A stretch of DNA of 64,000 bases from positions 6,944,001 through 7,008,000 of the forward strand of contig CP075496.1 in assembly GCA_021613535.1 (NCBI GenBank). Reading direction: 5' to 3'. Positions within the stretch are counted from its first letter, which is position 1. Every line of letters starts with the position of its first letter. The position numbers were made by a program, and so were the translations under genes. Positions 40,830 through 52,413 of this stretch are shown piece after piece. The notes beneath the pieces are model-generated. The model was not told where the DNA came from and ran no database searches. It worked only from the letters and a program-made list of their open reading frames with translations. Origin of the DNA: Adineta vaga (lineage: Eukaryota; Rotifera).

Positions 40830-41426
40830 GTTGTATTCAGAAAGAAGTTGAACGAAATATATCTAAAATTTGAAAAACAGATCAAAGTATTCTCTTCTTT
40901 TTTTTCTAATTTAGATGTCTTGTTTTCATTTCATCAGTGATTCCTTGTAAACAATATGGCGATTCTTAAACCAATAGTATTTAACAAGAAAAGTATAGAG
41001 AGCGCTCTCTATATCTATTTACTTGTTTATTCCTTTACGTTTTTTCTTCGTTGATTTGTTTTTTTTCATCCATCTTTTACTTGAACTTGTGGCGATATCT
41101 ATCATTTAATATAGAAGAATAAGAAGAAGAAGAAGCAGAACTGCTTATCATTACAAAAGAATTTCCTTCGAAATCTGCTGTTTTTTCTATTTTTCTCTTA
41201 TTTGATTTCTTGTACAACTAGGGTATTTCTTCTGAATATTCTGATGACATTTGTCAGCTGGTTGTATATACGGCCATTTTTTTCTACAATGACAACTATT
41301 TCTCTTTTCTTTCGCCTACATCAGTTAAATGTATATATATATATGTGTGATTTTCTAGATTTTCTCATTTACAATTAATTCTGAATAGATCAATCATTCA
41401 ATGCTTTAATATTCAACTTCTATACC
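40830..41426. promoter_or_regulatory. Divergent promoter interval with a 20-bp perfect palindrome
   Basis: 597 bp between the divergent starts of the mitochondrial-type gene and the E2 gene. The palindrome at 40994-41013 is the only striking element; the rest is AT-rich with (AAG)n near 41118-41136 and an AT run near 41332-41344. Confidence 0.45.
40994..41013. promoter_or_regulatory. 20-bp perfect palindrome, half-site TATAGAGAGC
   Basis: The half-site TATAGAGAGC is followed directly by its exact reverse complement. It lies 165 bp upstream of the minus-strand start and about 414 bp upstream of the plus-strand start, so it is suitably placed for a dimeric transcription factor. Confidence 0.45.
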
Positions 41427-42183
41427 ATGTCAACAGCAAGTACCAGTCAACGACGTTTATTTAAAGATTTACAAAAGATTCGTTCAGAAGAACTACCAGG
41501 TTTGTTTTCTTTCTCATCAGATAGAGTGATTAAATATAAATTAATTCGTATGTTTTTTTTCTCTCCAGGTATTCATGCAATACCTGTCGATGATGATATG
41601 CGTGTTTGGAATGCTTTAATTGATGGACCAGTTGATACGTGCTTTGAAGATGGATTATTTACGTTAAGAATGGAATTTACTGGTATTTACAATGAAAATA
41701 TTTTCGATTTTCTTACGAATAAAAGTCGTTTTCTTTTCCTTAGACAATTATCCATTAACACCACCTATAGTTCGATTTACATGTAAAATGTTTCATCCAA
41801 ATGGTATGTGAACATTTATTTTCCCTCTAGTGATGTTTTTTTTTCCTAATTAAGAATTTCCTTCATATATTCTTTGTTTTTCAGTTTATGCTGATGGTAG
41901 CATATGTTTGGATATATTACAACGAAATTGGAGTCCAACTTATGATGTTTGTGCTATATTAACATCAATACGTTCATTATTAAATGATCCAAATCCAAAT
42001 TCACCAGCAAATAATGAAGCAGCGAAATTATTCGTTGAAAATCGTCGTCTATATGAAGCAAAAGTTCGCAAATTAGTAGAAGAATCAATCATGGCTGACC
42101 ATATTCATAATGATTTAAAGATTACGGATGATTCTATTGAATCCAATGATAAATCTCCAAGTGAAACAACATCTAATGAATGA
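41427..42183 (+). CDS. UBE2A/B-like: Rad6/UBE2A-type ubiquitin-conjugating enzyme E2
   Basis: Exons 41427-41499, 41569-41682, 41744-41803 and 41885-42183 join in phase to 181 residues. The UBC fold is complete: [30 protein letters not shown], the HPN motif in KMFHPNVYADGS, catalytic Cys90 in [28 protein letters not shown] and [16 protein letters not shown]. The last blocks identify the Rad6/UBE2A/UBE2B group, which monoubiquitinates histone H2B and PCNA. It differs from animal RAD6 proteins (about 152 aa) in an extended C-terminal tail rich in Asp, Glu and Ser (after residue 150), reminiscent of the acidic tail of yeast Rad6, and in several substitutions in the first helix. It could therefore be a diverged paralogue rather than the only Rad6 of the organism. 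Confidence 0.9.
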
Positions 42184-42324
42184 ATCAATTTCTTTCATTG
42201 TATTTAACAGTCGTTTTCATTTTCTTCTTTTGTTTTTTTTGTTATTGAAATTTCTCTTTTTCATTCATTTATTAATAATGTATATACAAAATATATTCAT
42301 CTATTCTAGATGTAAAAAACATGT

Positions 42325-42353
42325 GAGCGTGCTAATTTAAGCACTGCACGCTC
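42325..42353. repeat. GC-rich 8-bp inverted repeat with 13-nt loop
   Basis: GAGCGTGC and its exact complement GCACGCTC flank 13 nt (42333-42345), about 140 bp after the E2 stop and 95 bp before the kinase start. The stem stands out in AT-rich DNA. Confidence 0.5.
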
Positions 42354-42448
42354 GTTGATTACAAAGATAAATTTGTTCTCTCTCTTTCTATTTTTTTTCT
42401 TTTATTATTCTAATCAACGAGATATTTTCCAAGAATTGAAAAACCAAA

Positions 42449-45400
42449 ATGCCGGCTCGTTCAACTTATAATCAACCTTTATCAACGTCATCAAATCATC
42501 AAATAATTAATAATAATAATTCAAATCAAATTCCTACAACAAATTCAAATACAGATATTACATCTTATATTGGAAAAGTGTTAACTATTAATCAACATCA
42601 AATCGTTGTTGAAGATATTTTAGGACAAGGAGGTTTTGCATTTGTATTTCTTGTTCGAGCATTTAATCAACAACGTTATGCATTAAAACGAATGTATGTT
42701 AATAATGAACGGGATTTAATTGTTTGTCAACGTGAAATTGCAATATTAAAAGAATTTTCTTCACATACAAACATCGTTAAATATATTGATTCATCGATAC
42801 AATGTTTAACACCACCATCACAATTGAATACACAAAGAAAACATAGAGCGGACGATGATGATAATGAAGATAATGAAGATGATGCTATTTATGAAATACT
42901 TTTACTAACGGATTATTGTTCAAATGGATCATTAACTGTAAGTTAGAGGATACAAAAATTTGATTTATATGAGGTGTAATATAGAGTATCGAGAAAACTG
43001 GAAGTTCCAGTTTTCAGTCTAATACTAACTTTAGATTTTGTATTCTCATGGGAAACTAGTGAAAAGTGTAACTAATAATCATATGACAAGATTTAATATG
43101 CACAGAGCTTTGTAACTACATCGAAGTCTATACATATCTATATCTATATCTATATCTATATATTTATATTTATATCGGTATTGCAACTATTAATTTTTCT
43201 AGACTCGTTTGAATGAACAACGTAATAATGGTGTATTATTAAATGAACGTCAAATTCTACGTATATTTGCCGATATATGCAATGCTGTATGTTCATGTCA
43301 TCACCGTCGTCCTCAACCAATATTACATCGTGATATTAAATTAGAAAATATTCTTATCGATCCGCATCAGTCGTTTGTTCTTTGTGATTTCGGTTCAGCT
43401 ATTATGCTTCCATCTTCAACACAAAATGATCATCAACAATATCAAGCGAATCAATTGACAACGACAATAATTCAACAATTGGAAGAAGAAATTCAACGTT
43501 ATACAACATTGTCGTATCGCGCACCGGAAATGATCGATCTGTATAGTCGATTGCCAATTACATTGAAAGCCGATATATGGGCAATGGGTTGTCTTCTCTA
43601 TAAACTTATGTATAATGTAATGCCATTTGGTGATAGTATCTTAGCAATACAAAATGGAACCTTTGTTATACCTGATGATATGGCACAAACTTATAGTCGA
43701 GAATTGAATTTATTAGTTCGATATATGTTAGAAATCGATATTAATAAACGACCAGACATTTGGCAGGTATGAAAAAAATGAACTCTAACTTTGTTCGTAA
43801 TGTTGACGAACTTAGATCCATTCATTCACCATTTTTCCTTTATTTAAAATTTTGTAAGAATTGCTCTGAAATTATCTAAACAGTATCATTTCTTCGCTCA
43901 TTTCCGTCTTAAAATACTAAATAATCTATAATTATAGTTACTGAAAAACAAAAAGAACTATTATTTGTTTCTATTTAAGGTCGCTTTCATAACATATAAA
44001 CTACTTGGCACGGAATGTCCAATTCGAAATCAATATCAATCAAAAATTCCGGATCTCAGTACTATACCAATGCCATTAACCGAAAGTGAATCACGTCATC
44101 AACGTACAATGGCTTTAGCAAATACAAAACCTACGTTAACGAGCAACTCTGATGAAACATCTATACTTGGTACAGCAGTAAATCCACGTGAACGTCCTCG
44201 TGGAATGATAGCCCCATCAAGTTCTTTCATTACTTTTAATCAATCAACTCAACGACCAACAACTGCTGCTGTTGTTCCAGCACCTCCTCCTCCTCCTCCC
44301 CCACCATCTAAACCTGTACCTCCACCTCGATCATCTCATCAACGATCTGGTTCAGCAGCTCAACTGATGTTCGATGATGATTTTTCGCAATTTTCCAATC
44401 ATACTTTTAGTTTAACCAATATTCCAAATATGGCAATCACAACACCAAAAGCAACAATATCCACACCTGATCGAAATGTTTCTCGTGCACGACCATCACC
44501 ACCAGCATCTCTATCTTCTGCATCAGGTCTGGCTTTTAAACAACAATTATTTCCTCCACCTCCAGCTACTTCAGCAAGTAATACACAATTAACAGGAATA
44601 TCTGTTGTTCATCATCAACATCGACGTAGTGCTTCACAAACGATAAGTCCAATCGATAATCAATCGACTGTTCAACAGACTTCTTCTGTTGAATCTACTG
44701 CATCATTCGATCGTCGACATTCAATAGATTCTTCTGCAAAACCATCATTATCACAGTCAGAAGTTTTATTCATAAACGAAACTTCTGATGATGATGATGA
44801 TGATGAAGATGAAGAAGCATTAACAACAAATTTAAATAAACTAAAAGTTTACAATCATTCAACAGAAAATGTCAAATCACGAGAAAGTCTTATTTTAAAT
44901 GAAGATGATCGTCTTTTTGCAAAAACATATACAATTAATTCGCAATTAAAATCCGATGATGAACAAACTTCATCCTCACTATCCGATGAAGATGAAATTA
45001 CGGATAAAACTAATAGGGTATGTTACTGAAAATATCTTTTGATTTACAATTATAATCATATTTGATCTTCTTTGTAGAAAAATAAGAAAAAAGCACAAGT
45101 ATCATTAACACCATTACGTTCAAGTCATCATCCATCAACAGACGAACAAGAAAAACATATTTCATCGCCAAGTACAACTAACAAAAATATTGTCAAACGT
45201 TTAATTGAACGTTGTTCCCTTCAACAACAATCTCAACAAGATGAACCTTCCGCATCATCAACTCCATACAAACGAAAAGATTCGTTTACACTTGCTAATG
45301 AACATCCAATTTCAATGAGTGGTTATTCAGAAACTAAACCACATTCAAATGATAATAATAATGACAATGATGATGACGACGACGACGACGACGACGATGA

Positions 45401-47281
45401 TGATGATGATGATGCTGATGAAACTCATGTTAAGAATCACGATGTCAATAATGCTGGTTTCGATCAATTAATAAACGAAGATTCGGATGATGATGCACCT
45501 TTACAAACAATGAATACCAGTAAAAATAATGTTGGTAGTAGTCTTTTTACGACATCTCGTCACAAAGAACAACAATATGAACATTTTCAAGATTCCGATG
45601 ATGATGATGCTGAAATAAATCATTCAAATACAAAAACATCATCTAGTAAGTTGACAACTAGACATTTAAGAGTAATTTATTGTCCATTTTATTTTCTCCG
45701 CACATTTTTATAGAAGATGTAACTTGGTTCTAAGATTGAAATTGAAAGTAAAGTCTCTCCATCATCTAATTATTTTCTTGATTCTCTTACACCTTTAGCT
45801 TTTATTTAATGAAAGCTCAAACTTATTTCTATTAAGAATTATAAATGTTAATAATTATTCTTTTCTTTTTATCCATATAGATCCAACAACAAAATTGTTT
45901 AATCTTTTCACTACAAATTCTAACAAAACAAATCCATCTAATGATACAAAACGTATATTAAATGAGCAGAATAATCAAACAAATTCATCTTTTATTGATA
46001 ACGATAATCCATTTCTTCAAGCACCGTTTCATTTTTCTCATCGTTCTCCTACACACAAACAAATCGCACAACTTCCGTCTTCATCTATCCATACTGATAC
46101 AAATTCTACATCTAATATTACTTCATTCGATCCAACTAGTATTGTCGTTGGAAAAAGACTTAGTGCATTTGCTCCATATCATAGACAAGAACTCAATTCT
46201 GGCAATAGTGGTAAATTCATCTTTTCGTTTTTCAATAATTAATCAATCAAAGTCAAGTTTGTTATGAAATGTAGAAGGAAACGATAAAGTTTTATCAGAA
46301 TTTAGAAAAGAAAAATCAAATAATTAATTAATTATTAAAAAAGTCTTTTATGAATTCTTGTCAATTCATTTTCTCGTTTTATTTCAATTGTATACATTGA
46401 GAATATTGAGTAGGAGGAAAATTCTATTCATAATTCAATATTCTGACTTGACTTTCATCTTCCGTACTCTTATAATCATAAAAGAGAACAAATATTTGAT
46501 GTTAAAATCATTGTAGACATAAATCTCTAATGTTAGTTATTTATTGAAGTAAGAAAAGATAGAGAACATATTATTATGTCAGCGAATGAAATTCGAAATA
46601 CGTCAAATCAGCAGTTGACATTCTATTTCTCTCTTCTTTTCTATTCTAGTCGTTGATCCATTATCATCATCCTTTACTTTTGGTGCATTAAAGCAAAAAA
46701 TTCCACATTCAGAATCCTATCCTCCGGGTATTAATACGAATACTACTAATCTTAACAATAACAACAACAATGATAGTAATTCAAATAATCAATCATCAAT
46801 ATCAAAAGATGTCTTTACCAATGCACCATTTAAAACTAAATCATTAGCAAAACAATCATCAGAACATCAATATTCAATGGCAACAAATAAAACTAATGCT
46901 ATATCCCCCGCATCGTCTCATTCAACATCATCTCCAAATTCTCAATTAATAGATTTTACTGCTCCAACACATCCAATCATTGAGTCAACAATCAAAGAGC
47001 AATCTCTATCATCACCTCTTCGTCGTCCGGTTGGTTCAGCTGGTTTAGCAAAAAATTTCAGTGCTTTTGGAACGATTAATACTGGCAATGATCGATATTC
47101 ATTTCATGCTGACCGTATAAATAATGATGGACAATCATCAAGTGATGAATTTACTTCATCATCATCATCACGAAAACGTTCCAATAAAAAGAAATCTTCC
47201 CTACCAACGGGAAATGATTCTCAGCAACATGGATATGCAAATCTCTCATTTAATGATGCTATTGTCGATGAATTACTATGA
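42449..47281 (+). CDS. AAK1-like: Numb-associated kinase family Ser/Thr kinase (AAK1/BMP2K-like)
   Basis: Six exons: 42449-42937, 43203-43766, 43980-45017, 45078-45645, 45881-46210 and 46650-47281, about 1206 residues. The kinase domain starts near residue 45: glycine loop GQGGFAFVFLV, Lys in YALKRMYVNNERDL, Glu in CQREIAIL, catalytic LHRDIKLENIL, CDFGSA, TTLSYRAPEMIDLYS, ADIWAMGCLLYKL, NKRPDIWQV and the family's FITYKLLGTECP extension. This is NAK-family sequence; AAK1 and BIKE phosphorylate the AP2 mu subunit in clathrin endocytosis. An acidic insert (DDDDNEDNEDD) sits in the N-lobe. The tail is long and disordered with a poly-Pro run, a run of 15 Asp, an NPF motif (NPFLQAPF, an EH-domain ligand type), APF motifs and a C-terminal VDELL resembling the AAK1 end. 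It is divided into large exons, unlike the compact small-exon neighbours. Confidence 0.93.
43130..43170. repeat. TATATC-type microsatellite in kinase intron 1
   Basis: Several imperfect hexamers TATATC/TATATT are visible in the intron between the first two kinase exons. Confidence 0.7.
45369..45413 (+). repeat. In-frame (GAY)15 repeat encoding 15 aspartates
   Basis: Fifteen consecutive GAC/GAT codons in the fourth kinase exon. Mixed codons indicate selection for acidity or an aged repeat. Confidence 0.85.
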
Positions 47282-47660
47282 TTTGATTTAATGCTCCTTC
47301 TTTCCGGTGACTAATCAAACCTTTCACCTTCACGTCTTTTCTTCTTCTTTTTGTGAGCGTTCTGTCATTCCATATCCTTTCTTCACTGATTATTCCATAA
47401 ATGTCATTTTCTCTCTTTTTTTCTTGTTCATGCATATAATCATGTGTATAGAAACAAATCTTATCTCTTTCTTTTTTTCACATTTTTTCTTCATTTTCTG
47501 TACTCGATTCGATGATATATCTATTTATTCTTTTATGATCTCTACATTATGAAAAAAAAAATAAAAGACAAAACAAACTAACTCAATAATGCAATAAAAT
47601 ATAAACATTTTCTTTAATGAAAGAATTATCTTTTTTTTTAACTTTAGAAAGTTTATTTCA
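47282..47660. other. Spacer between kinase and SPRING genes
   Basis: Pyrimidine-rich 3' UTR-like sequence with AATAAA-type signals near 47560 and 47590, followed by a short tract before the SPRING start. Confidence 0.5.
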
Positions 47661-48581
47661 ATGAGAATCTATTTGAAACCAACAGTAATACTCATTATCT
47701 GTATCATATGTCTCCTTCTCTTTGGAGTTTATACATGGACTTGGTGGCAAAGACATGTATGAGATTATCATTTTCTTCTGATCTATATGACTCGATTTGA
47801 TTTGTGATCTTTAGAAATTACCTACGGTTCGTTTTACCTATCCAACACCAAAGACAAATTTCAATGATTTAGAACAAGCACTGCTTTTGGACAATCGAGT
47901 TCTATCGAAATGTCAACATTTTGCTCAGGGCAAACAATTACTTATTGTTGATAGTAAAGGTATAAATTTCTTTCAATATTGACATAGATTCTCGACAGTG
48001 TCAGTTAGAAACGAGAAAAAAAATTACCAATGAAACTTGAACACTTAACAAATCTATTAAATATTTAACATTCACCATGGAGAAACAAAGAAACATTTTA
48101 ACTTTCAGTTTTTCTTCTTCATTTACTAAAAAGCAACAGAAGTTATTTGATTAATATATTTAGGTTATCTTTGTGAACGTCGTCATCTTGAAAAAACAGA
48201 CGGTTGTTGTCAAACATCATCATCATCGATTCTTGGTCCATACGTCTGTGATAATTGTACATTAACAACTCATTGTTGTAATTCATTTGAACATTGTATA
48301 TCTTGTTGTCTCAAACCTGATCATGTATGATGACTTTTATTTCATTCAATCAAAGCTAATGTTTTTCTTTCTTCTTCTTTTCGTATATTTTTCAGCGTAT
48401 ATATCTTCAACATTACATTCATTCTCGTGATTTAAAAACCAAATTACTTCTTTCACATTTATCAACACCATTTGATGTATGTTTATCACGATGTCGTACG
48501 CATGGTCACAGTGTTAGACATGAGAATGAATATATTGATATAACATATAAATATTGTTTTACATCCAATATAAATTCATAA
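47661..48581 (+). CDS. SPRING1: SPRING (SREBP-regulating gene product, C12orf49 family)
   Basis: Four exons (47661-47756, 47815-47959, 48164-48324, 48396-48581) give 195 residues; human is 205. The N-terminus (about residues 7-25) is a signal anchor (VILIICIICLLLFGVYTW), followed by a luminal cysteine-rich domain: KCQHFAQGKQLLIVDSKGYLCERRHL, GCCQ, CDNCT, HCCNSFEHCISCCLKPDH, CLSRCRTHGHSVRHENEYID and the final YKYCF. These blocks match the vertebrate family closely, including the CxSCCLxP and CRTxxxSVxHEN signatures. In vertebrates SPRING is a Golgi/ER membrane protein needed for SREBP activation (SCAP recycling and S1P maturation). The next gene starts 21 bp after this stop on the same strand. 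Confidence 0.93.
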
Positions 48582-48602
48582 TAATAGTAATAATAATAAA
48601 TA

Positions 48603-51600
48603 ATGATTGATTCGGAAAATACCAATGAGAAAGAAAAGGAAATAGAAAGAAATCCAAAATATCTATCTTTTCACGTACCATGGCTCGATTCAAGTCATCA
48701 ACAAACATGTTTGCCGGATAGTCCATGGCAAAAGGTAAAAGTGTTAGAAGTAATTTCTGCTTTTTTTCAATTGGAAATCATTTTTTTCATAGATTCTTGA
48801 TGATCTTGAACCAACATTAGCAAATCGAGTACGACAACAATTCAATAATCCACAACGTCGACAAATGCTAATTGAATTACTTGGTACACAATTTCAAGGG
48901 AAATTCTTCAAAACTGAACCAGATAATCCTTCTATATTAGTTCGTTAATTTAAATCATGTATATCGATGAAATTCTTTTCTAAAATTTCTAGAATTCACC
49001 AAATATGACCGAAGAAGAACGACGTAAACTTGAAAATGAAGCAAAATCATGGTTGCAAATACAAACTCTTAAAGTCGCAACAGAAATTGGTGCAGGTTCG
49101 ATCTCATTTTATACTTCATCTGATGAAATATCTTTCATAATTCTTTATTTTTATAGCAATGAAAGAAAACGATCAGTAAGTATGAAAGAAATAGAAATAA
49201 AATAATCGATTGTAATATAATAGAATGGGTCACGTATCTGATGATATGACGAAATTTCTTGAATATACAAATCAAATCGTATGGAAAGCACTTGAACGTT
49301 ATTTATATCAATATCAACAGAAAGAACTTCAAAAACAAGAAGAACAAAAAGTACAAGAAATGAATAAATATAAACATCAAAATGCATTAGCTGGTGGTTC
49401 AAAACTTCGATCTATTCTACGAGATTCACGAATGCATTCAAGAAAATTACCAATCATTCGTGGTTTGTCATTTTCTATTCGACTAAACAATAACTATTCT
49501 AAATTTGATTTATTTAGAATCATCAACGTCTCATCCAATGACATCACAATATAGTGATTTAATATCCAATTCAATAATAACATTACTTAAACAAGACTTA
49601 CGTCGTATAACATTTATTAAAGAGAAATTATTTGGTCAACAATTACCTATGGCACTTCGACAAATTAGTTGGACAGAATGTTTATTTCGATTCGAAAAGA
49701 AACCATTTGAATCTGATTTGGTTTGTTTGTTTTCTATGATTATCATTGAATTAATTGATTGTTTGTAGAATTTTGTTGAATTGAAAACCAGACGTGACTT
49801 TGCCAGTGGAATAACACGTGGAAAAAATGAACTTAAACTATCAAATCCATTGAATACACCCATAAAAAATCTGATCGAAAATGATGTTATTGAAGTAAGA
49901 TTATGTCTTCTCTATATACTTTTAATAATCATCAGTTTTCATCATTCGATTTCGTAATCTACTTGATGATATGATCTCTTTCTTCTTTGTTTAGACATAC
50001 AGCAAAACTCGTGCACTTCAATCATATCTTGAAGAATATCATTTACGATTTACTATAAAAATTCTAAATGTTCTTTATACTTATAAGAAATCTTATGAAC
50101 CATATTTCATACATTGGTTATTACCATTTCAATTGACTTATTTCGATGAAGCAAACAAAGGTATTTTGATGTATATTCATAACTTTTCAAAACGAAATTC
50201 AATGATTCGTTTAGATGAAGAAATTTATGTTATTGCTATGCATCTTGATTTATTTATTCGTCATTGTTTTCCAAAATGGTCAAATGTTTTTACAATTGCT
50301 AATAAAATTATTAGTACTATGTCAATTAATGATTCAGAATTCTATTATCATTTAAAAAAAATCTCAAAAATCAATGCAAAAGTCAATCCAAAGGTACTAT
50401 GATTGATTTCTATTCAATTTATTTTGAAAAATTCATATTTATCTAGGATTTTCCGATGGAAATTCTTTCGTTAGATGAAAAGCAAACGAGTAAGAAAAAC
50501 ATTTATGAACATGAGTTAATAACTGATCCAGTTATCTTTCTTCGAAAATGGATTTGTGAAGTAAATATTGAAACTAGATTATTCGAAGTAATTTTTCATA
50601 ACAATTTAGATGTTTGTTGGAATCCTTCATTCTAATAGTGTTCTCTATTTATGGGATCAATTTTTCATGATTAAATGGGAAATGATTTATATTGAATATG
50701 CATGTCGAGCAATAATATATCTATTACGTGATAATTTTATGTGTGCTGAGAATTATGAAGAAATGCGAAAGATTTTTCTCGATGAACCTTTTCAATTGTA
50801 TACATCGGATATTCAGACAGCTTTTGTTCATTTGGCTTTGAAACAAGATGATCCAAAATACATTCCAGCAATGAATCAACGTGCACGATCAATGAAACTT
50901 TTAAATAATATTCCGATCCTATCGAATAAACAAAAACTTTATCTAGAATCAATTGGTATTAAGGATATTTCATTGAATTTAATCACACTTGTGGTATGTT
51001 ATTTAGTTATGTTGAGCGATGATTGATAAGATTTTAATTAGACGAAAGATCCTCGAAAAGATCTTCAATATAAATCGATCATTGTTGAGATCGAAGCACA
51101 TGGTGGTGGAGAAAAACTTGGACATATTTCAACCAAATCGATTCCAATAATTCGTACGTAAACATGATTTTTGTATTTTCATTCATTTCAATATATTAAT
51201 TTCAGAAAAACGAGAACAATTGAAACCTGGTTGGGACAAACTCATAATTGAAATTTCGAATGAAAGATTGATTCTCTCAGTTAAACAAGCACGTCAATCA
51301 TCAATACCTATACGAATTCAAGCACTTATTACTATTCATCAACACATAGATGGTACACAAGATTTCTTTTTTTTTTTTTAAATAATCATTCACTTTCCTT
51401 TTCTTCATTAGTTAATACAGAACAAATTCTCGGTCATTGTCGTTTTCCATTATATATTCCACAAAAAATTGGTAATCTGGATACATGGGATGTTACATTT
51501 GGACCCGTACAACGTGCTTTACATTCTGGTCAATCTCCATCATCAATCGACATGATATCAGACATACCCAAAACATTCGTTTCCGGTATGTAAACGACCT

Positions 51601-52168
51601 TCGAAATAGTTTCAATTGCCTAGTTCTATCTGATAAATAGAAATGAAAAAATATAAGAGAATTCATATATGAAACTATGCTTTATTCTTGAATAGATCCT
51701 GAGTTGACAGAACAACAATAATATCAACAATAAAAACTGGCATAAAGACAAAAGATTTCTGATTGAATGTTTTGCTTTCTCACTAATCTAGATCTTTGTT
51801 AGTTTTGTTGATTTATACTTTACTAACAATTCTATGGATGTTTTATATGACTCTTTTCTATTTTGCTTGGTAGCTCTAATGAATCAATCTATTTAAAAAA
51901 GAAAACATATGCTCTACAAAAAGAATTCTTTTCCGTTCAATTAGTCTTATCTATAAAAGGGAAATAAAGTCTTCTGTATTTCATCACGCGCATAAAATAA
52001 TCTTTCCTCAATTTGATTTATGAGCTTTCAAATCAAATCATTATTGAGTATAAGAATATTTGATGTAAAAACATAACAGTTGTAGATTATTTTTCATTTA
52101 TAGATAAAATCGGTCCTGGTTCAACAATTTCACTTGTTATTTTCGATCCAAAATCTGAACAATATTAA
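48603..52168 (+). CDS. Large TBC-like/C2-like protein with alternative last exons
   Basis: Fourteen in-phase exons from 48603-48734, 48793-48939, 48993-49095, 49157-49175 (19 nt), 49224-49459, 49518-49720, 49769-49894, 49995-50393, 50447-50560, 50610-50993, 51042-51153, 51206-51352, 51412-51585 to 52104-52168, giving 786 residues. An N-terminal helical part has a Gln/Glu/Lys coiled coil (about 135-165). The middle (HWLLPFQLTYFDE ... LYLWDQFFMIKWEMIYIEYACRAIIYLL) resembles the C-terminal part of a Rab-GAP TBC domain, although the TBC arginine and glutamine fingers are not visible. The last 200 residues are beta-rich (SIIVEIEAHGG, WDKLIIEIS, IRIQALITIHQHI, GSTISLVIFDP), like a C2 fold. Function is not assigned. 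A competing last exon (51696-51721) ends the protein 13 residues earlier. Confidence 0.75.
51963..51968 (+). promoter_or_regulatory. AATAAA poly(A) signal between the two alternative last exons
   Basis: Follows the short terminal exon (stop at 51721) and precedes the long-form exon at 52104. A second AATAAA lies at 51729-51734 just after the short-form stop. Confidence 0.5.
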
Positions 52169-52413
52169 ACTTTGTAAGTCCAATCTACATCGTCTTATTC
52201 TCAGTATTACAAAACTAATACTTCCTAGGAATAATATGTTTTCTTTTTCGCTACATTTTTATGTAAGATGCTGCTAATACTTGCTAAACAACGAATTTAA
52301 ATTAGTTTTCTACATATCTCATGATTAATTCTTGCTTCTTCTTTACCATATCGATAGAATATATCTTTAAATTTCTTTTAGAATTAAATTCGTCCATATT
52401 TTAATGATTCAAA

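Noticed and set aside
45962-46267. 101-codon frame in the kinase tail
   Set aside because: Shadow of the NPF-containing kinase exon 45881-46210.
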